Source of the DNA: DUSC01 sp964371125 | GTDB lineage: Bacteria; Pseudomonadota; Alphaproteobacteria; Rhizobiales; Rhizobiaceae | DNA length: 32,860 nucleotides | Assembly (NCBI GenBank): GCA_964371125.1 | Contig: CAYJMY010000031.1 | Coordinates: forward strand, 1-32,860 | Direction of reading: 5' to 3' | In this document: positions 16,110 through 26,200 of the stretch, one piece after another | How the letters are laid out: each line of letters opens with the position of its first letter | Numbering within the stretch: position 1 is the first letter of the stretch | The notes under the pieces: model-generated | The model's database searches: none | What the model was told of the DNA's origin: nothing | Seen by the model: the letters and a program-made list of their open reading frames with translations, nothing else | Translations under genes and position numbers: made by a program

Positions 16110-16355
16110 GTTGAACGGAAACTCGCGGCGATGGCTCTGTCAGGACGCATTTCGGTCTTTTCACGAAGACCGGCGAGGCGCAATGCCGTTGTTTGGACAT
16201 TGTTTTCCCCGAAACGCGGAAGCTGAGCCGGGACGAGCGCCGCCGGGCCGATCTAAATCGATTGGGATCGCGTCCGTCGGCGCGTTGACACGCGCCCGTT
16301 CTTTGCCGAAAAGGGTCGTTGAACGATGCTGATTTGTCTTACGAGGGGCTTCAGG

Positions 16356-16844
16356 ATGGGTCTGCCCGGCCGGTGGCGCTTTCCCCGGGTGGCGACCGCG
16401 CTTGCGATCGTGCTCGGCGCGCCGCTCCTTGCGGCGCTAACCCCCTCGCAGGCCCTTGCAGACTTCCGCGTCTGCAATGCCACGCAGAACCTTGTCGGCG
16501 TGTCGATCGGCTACCGCGCCAAGGCGGGATGGGTGACCGAAGGCTGGTGGCACATCGAGGCGTCGACCTGCAAGACGCTCATCGAGGGGCCGCTGTCGTC
16601 GCGCTACTACTATCTCTATGCCGAGGACGCCGAACGCGGCGGACGTTGGGACGGTTCGATCAACATGTGCGTGGCCGAAAAAGAGTTCAAGATCGCAGGG
16701 GTCAGCGACTGCGTCGCGCGCGGTTTCCAGCGCGCCGGCTTCCAGGAATACGATACCGGCGAGCAGGCGAACTGGATGGTCCAGTTGACCGACACGCCGG
16801 TGGCCGGCGGCCCGACCGCCGTCACCGGGACAGGGACACAATGA
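16356..16844 (+). CDS. DUF1036 periplasmic protein
   Basis: A 162-aa exported protein of the DUF1036 family, function unknown. The N-terminus is a signal peptide (GRWRFPR, then hydrophobic VATALAIVLGAPLLAAL, cleavage likely after SQALA). The mature domain has FRVCNATQNLVGVSIGYR, TEGWWHIEASTCKTLIEGPL, RYYYLYAEDAE and FQEYDTGE, with several Cys likely to be paired. ATG 16356 has GAGGGG 7 bases upstream; an ATG at 16326 is the alternative and adds 10 residues. Its stop overlaps the pyruvate kinase start (ATGA, 16841-16844). Confidence 0.88.
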   Translation: MGLPGRWRFPRVATALAIVLGAPLLAALTPSQALADFRVCNATQNLVGVSIGYRAKAGWVTEGWWHIEASTCKTLIEGPLSSRYYYLYAEDAERGGRWDGSINMCVAEKEFKIAGVSDCVARGFQRAGFQEYDTGEQANWMVQLTDTPVAGGPTAVTGTGTQ

Positions 16845-18277
16845 GGCGCAGCCGGAAGGTCAAGATCCTCGCGACGCTCGGACCCGCCTCCTCGGACGAG
16901 GCAACGATCCGCAGGCTCTTCGAGGCGGGAGCGGACGTCTTCCGCATCAATATGAGCCACACCGACCACGACCTCATGCGCACCCTCGTCGGCCGCATCC
17001 GCGCCGTCGAGGCCGCGGTCGGGCGGCCGATCGGCATCCTCGCCGACCTGCAGGGCCCGAAGCTCAGGGTCGGCAAGTTCGCCGACGGCAAGGTCGAGCT
17101 TTCCGTTGGCCAGACCTTCGTCCTCGACGACGACCCGGCGCCGGGCGACGCGAAGCGGGTTCATCTGCCCCATCCGGAAATCCTGCGGTCCGTTGAGCCC
17201 GGCCATCGCCTGCTCATCGACGACGGCCGCCTCGAACTCGTCGCCATCGAGACGAACGGCCGGTCCCTCGTCTGCACCGTCATTTCCGGGACGAAGATCT
17301 CCGACAAGAAGGGCGTCAGCCTGCCGGACACGGACTTGCCGGTCGGCGCCTTGACCGAGAAGGATCGCCGCGACCTCGACGCGGTCCTGGCGACCGGCGT
17401 CGACTGGGTCGCGCTGTCCTTCATCCAGAGGCCCGAGGACCTCGCCGAGGCGCGCAAGATCTCGCGCGGCCGGGCGGCGATCATGTCGAAGATCGAGAAG
17501 CCGCAGGCCGTCGCCCGGCTTGCCGAGATCATAGAGCTTTCCGACGCCCTGATGGTGGCGCGCGGCGATCTCGGCGTCGAGATGCCGCTCGAGGCCGTCC
17601 CCGGCATCCAGAAGCAGATAACGCGCGCCGCGCGCCGCGCCGGCAAGCCCGTCGTCGTCGCCACGCAGATGCTGGAATCGATGATCGCCGCGCCGGTGCC
17701 GACCCGCGCCGAGGTGTCGGACGTGTCGATCGCGGTGTTCGAAGGCGCCGATGCCATCATGCTCTCGGCGGAATCGGCCGCCGGCGCCTATCCGGTCGAG
17801 GCGGTCGCCATGATGAACCGCATCGCCGAACGGGTCGAGAAGGACCCGACTTATCCGGGCATCATCAACGCGCAGCGCTCCGAGCCGGAGGCCACCGGCG
17901 CCGACGCCATCTCGCTTGCGGCGCGGCAGATCGCCGAGACGTTGCGCCTGTCGGCGATCGTCTCCTACACGGCGTCCGGGACGACCGGCATCCGCGCCGC
18001 GCGCGAACGCCCGCAGGTGCCGATCATCGCGCTGTCGCCGATCGTTGCGACCGCGCGCCGCCTGTCGCTGCTCTGGGGCACGCACTGCGTCGTCACCGAC
18101 GACGCCGTCGACCTCGACGACATGGTCGACCGCGCCTGCCGCATCACCTACGACGAGGGCTTCGGCAAGGCGGGAGATCGCATCATCATCACCGCGGGCG
18201 TGCCGCTCGGGACGCCGGGTTCGACCAACATGCTGCGCATCGCCTATATCGGCACCGACGGCACGAGCGGCCACTGA
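16841..18277 (+). CDS. pyk: Pyruvate kinase
   Basis: A 478-aa glycolytic enzyme that converts phosphoenolpyruvate and ADP to pyruvate and ATP in the cytoplasm. It has full family length with all major motifs: KILATLGPAS at the start, FRINMSH, DLQGPKLRVG, WVALSFIQ, the catalytic Lys region IMSKIEKPQAV, the metal-binding MVARGDLGVEMPLEAVP, ATQMLESM, and the C-terminal allosteric domain (SYTASGTTGIRAARERP, GDRIIITAGVPLGTPGSTNM). Translationally coupled to the DUF1036 gene by a 4-bp overlap. This pair is a recurrent arrangement in Rhizobiales. Confidence 0.97.
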   Translation: MRRSRKVKILATLGPASSDEATIRRLFEAGADVFRINMSHTDHDLMRTLVGRIRAVEAAVGRPIGILADLQGPKLRVGKFADGKVELSVGQTFVLDDDPAPGDAKRVHLPHPEILRSVEPGHRLLIDDGRLELVAIETNGRSLVCTVISGTKISDKKGVSLPDTDLPVGALTEKDRRDLDAVLATGVDWVALSFIQRPEDLAEARKISRGRAAIMSKIEKPQAVARLAEIIELSDALMVARGDLGVEMPLEAVPGIQKQITRAARRAGKPVVVATQMLESMIAAPVPTRAEVSDVSIAVFEGADAIMLSAESAAGAYPVEAVAMMNRIAERVEKDPTYPGIINAQRSEPEATGADAISLAARQIAETLRLSAIVSYTASGTTGIRAARERPQVPIIALSPIVATARRLSLLWGTHCVVTDDAVDLDDMVDRACRITYDEGFGKAGDRIIITAGVPLGTPGSTNMLRIAYIGTDGTSGH

Positions 18278-18370
18278 GAGGCGGCATACGCCGTCTTCCG
18301 ATGTCGGATCGCGCCTTGTCCGGGACGCCGGATCGGCTCGCGGCACCTTGCCGGCGACAGGTACTTCCCC

Positions 18371-18967
18371 TCAGGCGCGGATGGCGCGCTCGATGGTGCG
18401 GACGAGACAGCGGGCGGCCTCGCGCTGCTCGCCGGGCGCAGCGATCCGTGACTTGAGGCCTTCGAGGCCGTCGAGCAGCAGGTCGGCGAGGCCATCGGCC
18501 GAAAGGCCCTGCGACGGCAGGTCGACGCCGCCGCGCTTCGCTTCGCGCTCGATCGCCCCCGCGATGTAGCGGCGCATAGTGTCGCGCCACGAGGCGGCGA
18601 TGTCGCAGGCGAGGCTGTTCTTCATGTCGAGCAGTTCGGCGCCGTGCGCCGATCCATTGACGAGACTCATCATGTCAATGAAGGCCTTGTCGATCGCCGC
18701 CATCATCCGTTCGGCGAACGGACCGTCGGCCTCGAGTTCGACGCGGGTCGTCTGGACCGACTGGTCGAGCATGGACGCCGCGATGGCGCGGAAGATGTCG
18801 GACTTGTTGCGGAACAGCAGGTAGAGAGCCGGACGCGACATCTCGGCGGCGCGCGCGATGTCGTCCATCGTCGTGCGCGAGAAGCCGTAGTTGAGGAAGA
18901 CCCGCATGGCGCCGTCGAGGACGCGGGCACGTTTCGGATCGAACTCTGCGGTCGCCGGATGGCTCAA
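18371..18967 (-). CDS. TetR/AcrR-family transcriptional regulator
   Basis: A 198-aa TetR-family repressor. The HTH is at residues 12-58, with RVLDGAMRVFLNYGFSRTTM, DDIARAAEMSRPALYLLFRN and KSDIFRAI. The rest is a helical ligand-binding and dimer domain. The start is a TTG at 18967 with AAAGGAG 7 bases upstream. The frame continues to 19051 but would cross the operator. It is divergent from the iorA-like gene; the palindrome between them suggests that it controls both itself and the oxidoreductase, and perhaps the downstream RND pump. The ligand is unknown. Confidence 0.92.
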   Translation of the reverse strand: MSHPATAEFDPKRARVLDGAMRVFLNYGFSRTTMDDIARAAEMSRPALYLLFRNKSDIFRAIAASMLDQSVQTTRVELEADGPFAERMMAAIDKAFIDMMSLVNGSAHGAELLDMKNSLACDIAASWRDTMRRYIAGAIEREAKRGGVDLPSQGLSADGLADLLLDGLEGLKSRIAAPGEQREAARCLVRTIERAIRA

Positions 18968-18990
18968 TCGAGAACTCCTTTCCCTCCCTA

Positions 18991-19015
18991 TTGACAAAAT
19001 AACAATTTTTGTCAA
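18991..19015. promoter_or_regulatory. TetR operator overlapping divergent promoter
   Basis: TTGACAAAA (18991-18999) and TTTTGTCAA (19007-19015) make a perfect 9-bp inverted repeat around a 7-bp centre, 25 bp in all. Each arm contains a consensus -35 (TTGACA), one facing each way. On the minus strand TTGACA is followed 17 bp later by AATAGG as a plausible -10 for tetR. Repressor binding would block both directions. Confidence 0.75.
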
Positions 19016-19086
19016 TTTGTCCACCGAACGAGACAACAGCCTGCCGGTCAATGCCGCGACGGGCCGGATATATGAGGGAACCCCCG

Positions 19087-19548
19087 ATGCGCCTCTCCGT
19101 CAATGGCACGGCGATCGAGATCGACGCCGATCCGGATATGCCCCTTCTCTGGGCCCTGCGCGATCTCGCCGGCATCAAGGGTCCGAAGTTCGGCTGCGGC
19201 GTCGCCGCGTGCGGCGCCTGTACGGTGCTGATCGACGGGCAGCCCGTGCGCTCCTGTTCACTCCCGGTCGGCGGCGTCGAGGGCGAGGTGACGACGATCG
19301 AGGGCATTTCCTCCGACGGGGCCCTCCACCCCGTCCAGAAGGCGTGGCTCGATGAACAGGTCGCCCAGTGCGGCTATTGCCAGGCCGGGCAGATCATGAG
19401 CGCGGTCGCGCTGCTCGAGGCGGTCGCCGAGCCGACCGACGCGGAGATCGACGACGCCATGGGCGGCAACCTGTGCCGCTGCGGGACCTATCCGAGGATT
19501 CGCGCGGCCATCAAGAAGGCCGCGGCGCTGAAGCTGGCGGGGGCCTGA
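19087..19548 (+). CDS. (2Fe-2S) subunit of a molybdenum hydroxylase (isoquinoline 1-oxidoreductase alpha-like)
   Basis: A 153-aa iron-sulfur subunit that passes electrons from the molybdenum cofactor to an acceptor. The N-terminal plant-type ferredoxin domain has C37, C42, C45 and C57 (CGVAACGAC then SCS). The second [2Fe-2S] cluster, in a four-helix domain, has C95, C98 (CGYC), C130 and C132 (CRC). Two-subunit enzymes of this kind (IorAB, aldehyde dehydrogenases) lack a FAD subunit and feed cytochromes. ATG 19087 with GAGGGA upstream. The beta subunit starts 2 bp after its stop. Confidence 0.93.
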   Translation: MRLSVNGTAIEIDADPDMPLLWALRDLAGIKGPKFGCGVAACGACTVLIDGQPVRSCSLPVGGVEGEVTTIEGISSDGALHPVQKAWLDEQVAQCGYCQAGQIMSAVALLEAVAEPTDAEIDDAMGGNLCRCGTYPRIRAAIKKAAALKLAGA

Positions 19549-19550
19549 CC

Positions 19551-21827
19551 ATGGCGAGCATCGGCAAGATCGCACGCAGGACCTTCCTGATCGGCGCGGC
19601 AGCAATCGCGGGCGGTGTCGCCGTCGGCTATTATCATTACCGCCGGCCTTATCCCAACCCGTTGGAGAACGACCTCGCCGAAGGCGAGACCACCTTCAAT
19701 CCGTTCGTCAAGATCGCCGCCGACAACACGATCACCGTGATCGCGCCGCGCGCCGAGATGGGCCAGGGCATCGCCACGTCGCTGGCAGCGCTCGTCGCCG
19801 AGGAACTCGACGTGACGCTTGAGGCGGTGAAGGTCGAGCACGGGCCGGCCTCGTGGGCCTACTTCAATTCGGCGATGTTCGCCGAGGGCGGACCTTTCGC
19901 CTTCTACGACGAAGGCATGGTCGCCGAGTTGGCGCGCGGCGCCATGGGCGGGCTCGGCAAGATCCTCGGCCTGCAGGGAACGGGTGGCTCGTCCTCGATT
20001 CGCGACGGATTCGACAAGATGCGCGAGGCGGGCGCGGCAGCGCGCGCCATGCTGCTCGCGGCGGCCGCGGCGCGGCTCGACGTGCCGATCGCCGAGTTGG
20101 CGACCCGCGACGCCGCGATTCACCACCAGCCTTCCGGCCGTTCCGTGACCTACGGCGACGTCGCCGCCGCAGCCGCCACGATGGATGCTCCCGCCTCGGT
20201 CACGCTCAAGGACCGGAAAGACTGGAACATCCTCGGCAGGGCGCAGAAGCGCGTCGACATGCTCGCCAAGGTCACCGGCGCGCCGATCTTCGGCATCGAC
20301 GTCGACCTGCCCGACATGCTCTACGGCACGGTCCGAATGAGCCCGCGTTTCGGCGCGAAACCGGTTCGCGTCGACATTTCGAAGGCCGAGAAGATACCGG
20401 GCGTCGTCAAGGTCGTTCCGATCGATACGACCTATGGCGCGGGCTTCGGCGTGGTCGCCACCAACACCTGGGCGGCCTTCCGCGCCGCCGAGGCGATCGA
20501 CGTCGAATGGGGACCCGCCGGGTATCCTGCCGACAGCGCGGCCATTGCGTCGGCCTTGCGCGAGGCGCTCGGCGGCGGTGCCGGATCGGCGCTGCGCGAC
20601 GACGGCGATGTCGACACCGCTTTCGCCGACGCGCCGCGAGAGCGGATCGTCGACGCCGACTACGAGGTCCCCTATCTCGCCCATGCCTGCATGGAACCGA
20701 TGAACGCGACGGCGCGGCTCAAGGACGGAATCCTCGATGTCTGGTCGCCGAACCAGATGCCGACGCTCACGCGCCAGCTCTGCGCAGGCCTCGCGGGCGT
20801 GGACCAGGACAAGGTCAAGGTTCACACGACCTACATGGGCGGCGGTTTCGGCCGCCGCGGCGAGATGGACTTCTCCATGTACGCCACCCTGATGGCGCGC
20901 GAGACCGACGGCCGCCCGGTCAAGGTGACGTGGACACGCGAGGAGGACATCCGTCACGACGTCTACCGGCCCGCCGCCGCGGGCCGCTTCCAGGCGCGCC
21001 TTGGCGACGACGGCATGCCGCTCGCCGTCGACATGCGCATAGCGGCCCCGTCGATCGTCGCCAGCGTGCTGCGGCGCACGTTCCCTTCCATTTCCCCCGT
21101 CGGACCCGACAAGACCATCGCCGAAGGCTCGCACGACCAGCCTTATTCGATCCCCCACTACCGGGTGTCGGCCATTCCGGCCGACATCTCGATCCCGGTC
21201 GGCTTCTGGAGGTCGGTCGGCAACTCCTACAACGGCTTCTTCCACGAGTCCTTCCTCGACGAGATCGCCGTCGCCGGAAAGGTCGACCCGGTCGAGCTGC
21301 GCCGCCGGCTGATGGCCAGCTACCCTGCCGCGGTGAAGGTCGTCGACAAGGTCGCCGAAATGGCGCGCTGGGGCGAACCGCCCGTCGCGGGCCGGGCGAA
21401 AGGCTTCGCCTTCACGCTGTCGTTCGGCGCCTGGGTCGGCGAAGTCGTGCAAATCGCCGACACGCCGTCGGGCATCCGCATCGAGAAGATGTGGATCGCT
21501 GCCGACGTCGGCACTGCGATCGATCCGGGCATCATCGAGGCGCAGCTCGTCTCCGGTGCGGTGTACGGTCTCTCGTCGGCGCTCGGCCAGGAGATCTCCT
21601 TCGCCGACGGCGCCGTCGAGCAGTCCAACTTCCACGACTACGACGCGCTGCGCATCTCCCAGTGTCCCGAATTCGAGGTCGCCATCCTGGAGAACTTCCA
21701 CAAGATGGGCGGCGTCGGCGAGATCGCGACCCCTCCGGCGCCTGCGGCGCTCGCAAATGCCGTCTACGCTTTGACCGGCAAACGTGCGCGCCGCCTGCCG
21801 CTGGCGCGGGATTTCACCTTCGCCTGA
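19551..21827 (+). CDS. Molybdopterin-binding subunit of a periplasmic xanthine oxidase-family dehydrogenase (IorB-like)
   Basis: A 758-aa large subunit carrying the molybdopterin-cytosine-dinucleotide site. The N-terminus has a twin-arginine signal (R9-R10-T-F-L-I-G, then a hydrophobic AAAIAGGVAVG), so the heterodimer is exported folded by Tat. Family segments: PRAEMGQGIATSLAALVAEE, ILGRAQKRVDMLAKVTGA, ACMEPMNATAR, TYMGGGFGRRGEMDF, GFWRSVGNSYNGFFHESFLDE, and MGGVGEIATPPAPAALANAV, with the catalytic Glu near residue 725. The substrate is unknown; N-heterocycles or aldehydes are typical. It forms an operon with the 2Fe-2S subunit. No dedicated maturation factor (XdhC, CoxI) is in the window. 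Confidence 0.93.
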   Translation: MASIGKIARRTFLIGAAAIAGGVAVGYYHYRRPYPNPLENDLAEGETTFNPFVKIAADNTITVIAPRAEMGQGIATSLAALVAEELDVTLEAVKVEHGPASWAYFNSAMFAEGGPFAFYDEGMVAELARGAMGGLGKILGLQGTGGSSSIRDGFDKMREAGAAARAMLLAAAAARLDVPIAELATRDAAIHHQPSGRSVTYGDVAAAAATMDAPASVTLKDRKDWNILGRAQKRVDMLAKVTGAPIFGIDVDLPDMLYGTVRMSPRFGAKPVRVDISKAEKIPGVVKVVPIDTTYGAGFGVVATNTWAAFRAAEAIDVEWGPAGYPADSAAIASALREALGGGAGSALRDDGDVDTAFADAPRERIVDADYEVPYLAHACMEPMNATARLKDGILDVWSPNQMPTLTRQLCAGLAGVDQDKVKVHTTYMGGGFGRRGEMDFSMYATLMARETDGRPVKVTWTREEDIRHDVYRPAAAGRFQARLGDDGMPLAVDMRIAAPSIVASVLRRTFPSISPVGPDKTIAEGSHDQPYSIPHYRVSAIPADISIPVGFWRSVGNSYNGFFHESFLDEIAVAGKVDPVELRRRLMASYPAAVKVVDKVAEMARWGEPPVAGRAKGFAFTLSFGAWVGEVVQIADTPSGIRIEKMWIAADVGTAIDPGIIEAQLVSGAVYGLSSALGQEISFADGAVEQSNFHDYDALRISQCPEFEVAILENFHKMGGVGEIATPPAPAALANAVYALTGKRARRLPLARDFTFA

Positions 21828-21904
21828 TGAGGCATCACATTGCTGACGACTGCTGACATCCGGGCAATTGAAGGCCAGCAGCGGATAAAGTGAGGCCTCA
21901 CAGA

Positions 21905-21942
21905 CGGTTATCGACCGCTATCACCACCAGAATTGATAACCG
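21905..21942. promoter_or_regulatory. Inverted repeat upstream of the RND operon
   Basis: CGGTTATC (21905-21912) and GATAACCG (21935-21942) are perfect 8-bp inverted arms with centres 30 bp apart (three helical turns), 164 bp upstream of the adaptor start. It could be an operator or a weak hairpin after iorB. The rest of the 278-bp intergenic region shows nothing firm. Confidence 0.35.
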
Positions 21943-22105
21943 CTTCACTGTTTCTGACTATATTGCACTGCAGCGATAGGATAAAAGGCGCGCTTTCTGT
22001 CTCGCCGCAGTTGAGGGCGGATTGAAGGCTGAATAGTACGAACCCATATCGAAACCCGTGTCCGTCGAGCATGGCCGGGGCGAGCGGGGCATCGGAAAAG
22101 GACCA

Positions 22106-23239
22106 ATGACCAAGTTCAAGTTCCACAAGCTCGCGGCCGCCGCCGTCACGATCGGTTTCGCCGCATGGATCGCAACGGGCGAGTTCTCGTCCGTCGGCAG
22201 TGCACAGACGGAGGCCGGCACGGCCCCCGTCGAACCGAAGAAGGCGGACGCGATCGTGCGCACCGTCGCGGTCGTCGCGCCCCCGCGCGTCAACCACGCT
22301 CGCGCGATCCGCATTTCCGGCCAGACCCAGGCCGACAAGCGCGCCGTGATGACGGTCCGCGCGGCGGGCATCGTCGCCGAATTGCCTTTCCAGAAGGGTG
22401 ATCGCGTCAAGGCCGGCGATCTCATCATGAGGCTTTCGGCCGAGGAGAAGGAGGCCGCGGTCGAGACCGCGAAGGCACTCCTCGCCCAACGCCAGGCCGA
22501 ATGGGAAGCCGCAGAACGCCTGTCCAAGGGCGGCAGCCTGCCGAAGCTGCAGCTCGACGTCGCGCGCTCGGCGCTCGCCGCCGCCAAGTCGCAGTTGCAG
22601 GCTGCGATCTCCGAACTGGAGCGCAACGAGGTCCGCGCCCCGTTCGACGGGCTGATCGACAGGATCGCCGTCGAACCGGGCAGTTCGGTCGCCCAGGGCG
22701 GCCAGGTCGCCACCATCCTCGACCTCGATCCCGTGATCGGCACCGGCGAGATCAGCGAGCGCGACCTGCGCTACGTCAAGATCGGCGACGTCGCCGACAT
22801 GCGCCTGGTGAACGGCGAGACCCATCGCGGAACGCTCCGCTACGTAAGCCGTGACGCGTCCGCGGCCACCCGCACCTTCCCCATCGAGATCGAGGTTCCC
22901 AATGCCGACGGCGCGATACCGGCGGGCATGACGGCGGAGATCGTGGTCCGCGCCGAGCCGGCCGACGCCGTCGTGCTGCCGCGGTCCGTGGTGACGCTGA
23001 GCGCCAGCGGCGACCTCGGCATCCGCGCGGTCGGCGCCGACAACAAGGTCACCTTCCATCCGATCGATCTGATCGACGATTCGCCCACCGGCCTCGTGCT
23101 CGGCGGCATCCCGGCCGGCGCGCGCGTCATCGTCGCCGGGCAGGATCTCGTCGTCGAGGGCGAGACGGTGAACGCCGTCGAGGCCGACCAGGAGACGATC
23201 AAGAAGCTGATCGGCGAAGTCACCGGCGGGACGCAGTAG
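22106..23239 (+). CDS. RND efflux periplasmic adaptor (membrane fusion protein)
   Basis: A 377-aa HlyD/AcrA-type adaptor linking an inner-membrane RND pump to an outer-membrane channel. The N-terminus is a signal or anchor (FKFHKLAAAAVTIGFAAWIA). Then come the lipoyl half-motif (MTVRAAGIVAELPFQKGDRV), an alpha-hairpin (about residues 125-190, EEKEAAVETAKALLAQRQAE), the second lipoyl half (NEVRAPFDGLIDRIAVEPGS), and a beta-barrel with membrane-proximal domain (DLRYVKIGDVADMRLV, GGIPAGARVIVAGQDLV). ATG 22106 with AAAAGGA upstream; an earlier in-frame ATG at 22058 is less likely. The permease follows 3 bp after the stop. No outer-membrane factor gene is present here. Confidence 0.93.
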   Translation: MTKFKFHKLAAAAVTIGFAAWIATGEFSSVGSAQTEAGTAPVEPKKADAIVRTVAVVAPPRVNHARAIRISGQTQADKRAVMTVRAAGIVAELPFQKGDRVKAGDLIMRLSAEEKEAAVETAKALLAQRQAEWEAAERLSKGGSLPKLQLDVARSALAAAKSQLQAAISELERNEVRAPFDGLIDRIAVEPGSSVAQGGQVATILDLDPVIGTGEISERDLRYVKIGDVADMRLVNGETHRGTLRYVSRDASAATRTFPIEIEVPNADGAIPAGMTAEIVVRAEPADAVVLPRSVVTLSASGDLGIRAVGADNKVTFHPIDLIDDSPTGLVLGGIPAGARVIVAGQDLVVEGETVNAVEADQETIKKLIGEVTGGTQ

Positions 23240-23242
23240 CCC

Positions 23243-26200
23243 ATGGATATCGTCAAGCTCGCGATCCGCAACGCCCGACTCACCCTCTCCATCCTCGTCT
23301 TCCTGATCCTGGCCGGCGCCGTCGCCTACCAGTCGGTGCCCAAGGAAGCCGAGCCGGACGTCGCGATCCCCATCATCTACGTCAGCCTCGGCTACCAGGG
23401 CATCTCGCCGGAGGATTCCGAGCGCCTGCTGCTCAGGCCCGTCGAGACGCGGCTCAAGTCGCTCAAGGGCGTCAAGGAGATGCGCTCGACCGCCTACCAG
23501 GGCGGCGGCTACGTCCTGCTCGAGTTCGATCCGTCGACCGATCTGGAGACGGCACTCCAGGAGACCCGCAACAAGGTCTCCGACGCCAAGCGCGACCTGC
23601 CGCAGAACGCGGACGAACCGACGGTCAACGAGGTCAACGTCTCCGAATTCCCGGTGCTCGTCGTCACGCTTTCCGGGCATGTGCCCGAACGCGTCCTGAC
23701 TGCCGCCGCGCGCGAACTGCGCGACCGCATCGAGGAAGTGCCCGGCGTTCTCGAGGGCACCCTGCAGGGCGCCCGCGACGATCTGGTGGAAGCCATCATC
23801 GACCCGGTGAAGCTGTCGTCATACGGACTGAGGCTCGACCAGCTCATCCAGGCGATCGGCGCCGGAAACAGCCTCGTCGCCGCCGGCAACATCGAGGGCG
23901 AGGAGGGCCGCTACGCCGTGAAGGTGCCGTCCCTGATCGAGACGGTGGAGGACGTCGCCAACCTGCCGATCGCGGCCGGCCCCAATGCCGTCGTGCGCGC
24001 CCAGGATCTCGCGACCATCCGCTCATCCTTCAAGGACGCCCAGTCGATCACCCGGCTGGACGGCGAGCCGGCAATTGCCATCGAGGTCAAGAAGCGCGTC
24101 GGCGCCAACATCGTCGACATGCTCGACCAGGTGAAGGCGGTGGCCGACGCGTTCCAGAAGCAGCTCCCGGAAGGGATGAGCGTCACCTACACGCAGGACA
24201 AGTCGGTCTTCGTGCTGCAACTCCTCAACGATCTGCAGAACCACGTGATGATCGCCGTCATCCTGGTGTTCATCGTCATTCTCTATTCGCTGTCCGGCCG
24301 AGCCTCGCTGCTGATCGGCCTCGCCATTCCCTCATCCTTCCTGATGGGCATCCTGCTTCTCGCTTTGATGGGCTACACGATCAACATGATCGTGCTGTTC
24401 AGCCTTATCCTGGCGGTCGGCATGCTGGTCGACGACGCGATCATCGTCACCGAGTTCGCCGAGCGGCGGATGTCGGAAGGCATGCCGAGGGAACAGGCCT
24501 TCGAACTCGCCGCCAAGCGCATGGCGGGGCCGGTGATCGCGGCGACCATGACCCGCGTCGCCGCCTTTTCTCCGCTGCTGTTCTGGCCGGGCATCATCGG
24601 CGACTTTATGAAGTACATGCCGATCACGCTGATCGTGACGCTGTCGGCCTCCATGCTCTACGCCCTGGTCTTCACGCCGACGATCGGCGCCCTGATCGCC
24701 AAGGCCCACGTCCATGAGGATGAAGGCAACAGGGACGGCTGGTACATGGCCGTGGTCAAGAAGGCCGTCCGCTTCCCGAAGACGGTCCTTCTGCTGACCG
24801 TCGGCCTCCTGGTCGGCGTGCAGGTCGCCTATTCGAACTACGGTGCGGGCGTCGAGTTCTTCCCGAGCGTCGAGCCCGACTACGGCCTGCTCTACGTCCA
24901 TGCGCGCGGCAACCTGTCGCTTGCCGAAATGGACGCGGCAACCCGCCAGGCGGAAGAGAAGCTGCTCGGCTGGCCGGGCGTGAAATCGGTCTACACCCGG
25001 GTCGGCAAAAGCCAGGGCGGCGGCGCCGACATCCCGGAAGATGTCGTCGGCGTCATCCAGTACGAGTTCATCGACTGGCGCGAGCGCAAGCCGGCGAACG
25101 ACATTCTCGACGACCTGCGTGGCGTGATGGCGGGCATCCCCGGCGTCGATGTCGAGGTGCGCGTTCCCGAGGCCGGCCCGCCGACGGGCAAGCCGATCCA
25201 GATCCGCCTCTCCGCGACCGATCCGGCAGGCCTCGACGAGGTCGCCCGCAAGGTTGCGGCAAGCATCGACGGCATCGACGGCGTCATCGACATTTCCGAC
25301 GGCCTGCCGCCGCCCGGCGTCGACTGGGCGCTCGAGGTCAACCGCACCAAGGCGGCGCAGTACGGCATCAGCCCTGCATCCGTCGGCACGGTGGTGCAGT
25401 TGGTCACGACGGGCCTCAAGCTCACCGACTACCGCCCTGCCGGCGCCGACGACGCGGTCGACATTCGCCTGCGCGTTCCCGAGGACCGGCGCACGCTGGC
25501 GACGCTCGACCAGCTCCGCGTCGAGACCGCGCAAGGTGCGGTGCCGATTTCCAACTTCGTCATCCGCAAGGCCGAGCCGAAAGTCGGCAACCTGAACCGC
25601 ATCGACGCCCAGCGCACCGTCGTCGTCCAGGCGAACGTCGCTTCCGGTTACCAAGTGGCGGTCGTCCAGGCGGCCGTCAGCCAGGCGGTGGCGGGCATGG
25701 ACCTGGGCGATGTCCGCTGGAAGCTCGCCGGCTCGAACCAGGACAGCGAGGAAGCCAGCGCCTTCCTGAGCAAGGCCTTCGGCGCGGCGATCTTCCTCAT
25801 CTTCGTCGTGCTTCTCGCGCAGTTCAACAAGTTCACCAGCGTCTGGCTGGTGCTCTCCTGCGTGGTCATGGCGACCATCGGCGTGTTCCTCGGCCTGCTG
25901 ATCACCGGTCAGACCTTCGGCATCGTCATGTCGGGCATCGGCGTCATCGCGCTCGCCGGCGTGGTGGTGAACAACAACATCGTGCTGATCGACACCTACG
26001 ACCGGCTGCGCGAGGAGGGCTGGAACAAGCTCGACGCCGTGCTGCAGACCTGCCGCGAGCGCGCCCGCCCGGTCGTGCTGACGGCGATGTCGGCGATCCT
26101 CGGCGTCCTGCCGATCGCCTTCGGCCTCGGCCTCGAAATTTTCCACCACGAGACGACGATCAACGCGCCGTCGACCCAGTGGTGGATCGCGCTGTCGAGC

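Noticed and set aside
16285..16313. TTGACA at 16285 as a promoter for DUF1036-pyk
   Set aside because: No acceptable -10 at 16-18 bp spacing.
19078..19103. GGAAC followed 16 bases later by CGTC at the start of the 2Fe-2S subunit gene
   Set aside because: The -10 lacks the needed TT, and transcription would start inside the gene.
19488..21701. A 737-codon antisense frame opposite the molybdenum hydroxylase
   Set aside because: Shadow of a high-GC gene; no domain and no start signal.
21908..23680. A 590-codon antisense frame across the RND adaptor
   Set aside because: Overlaps two convincing genes and shows antisense composition.
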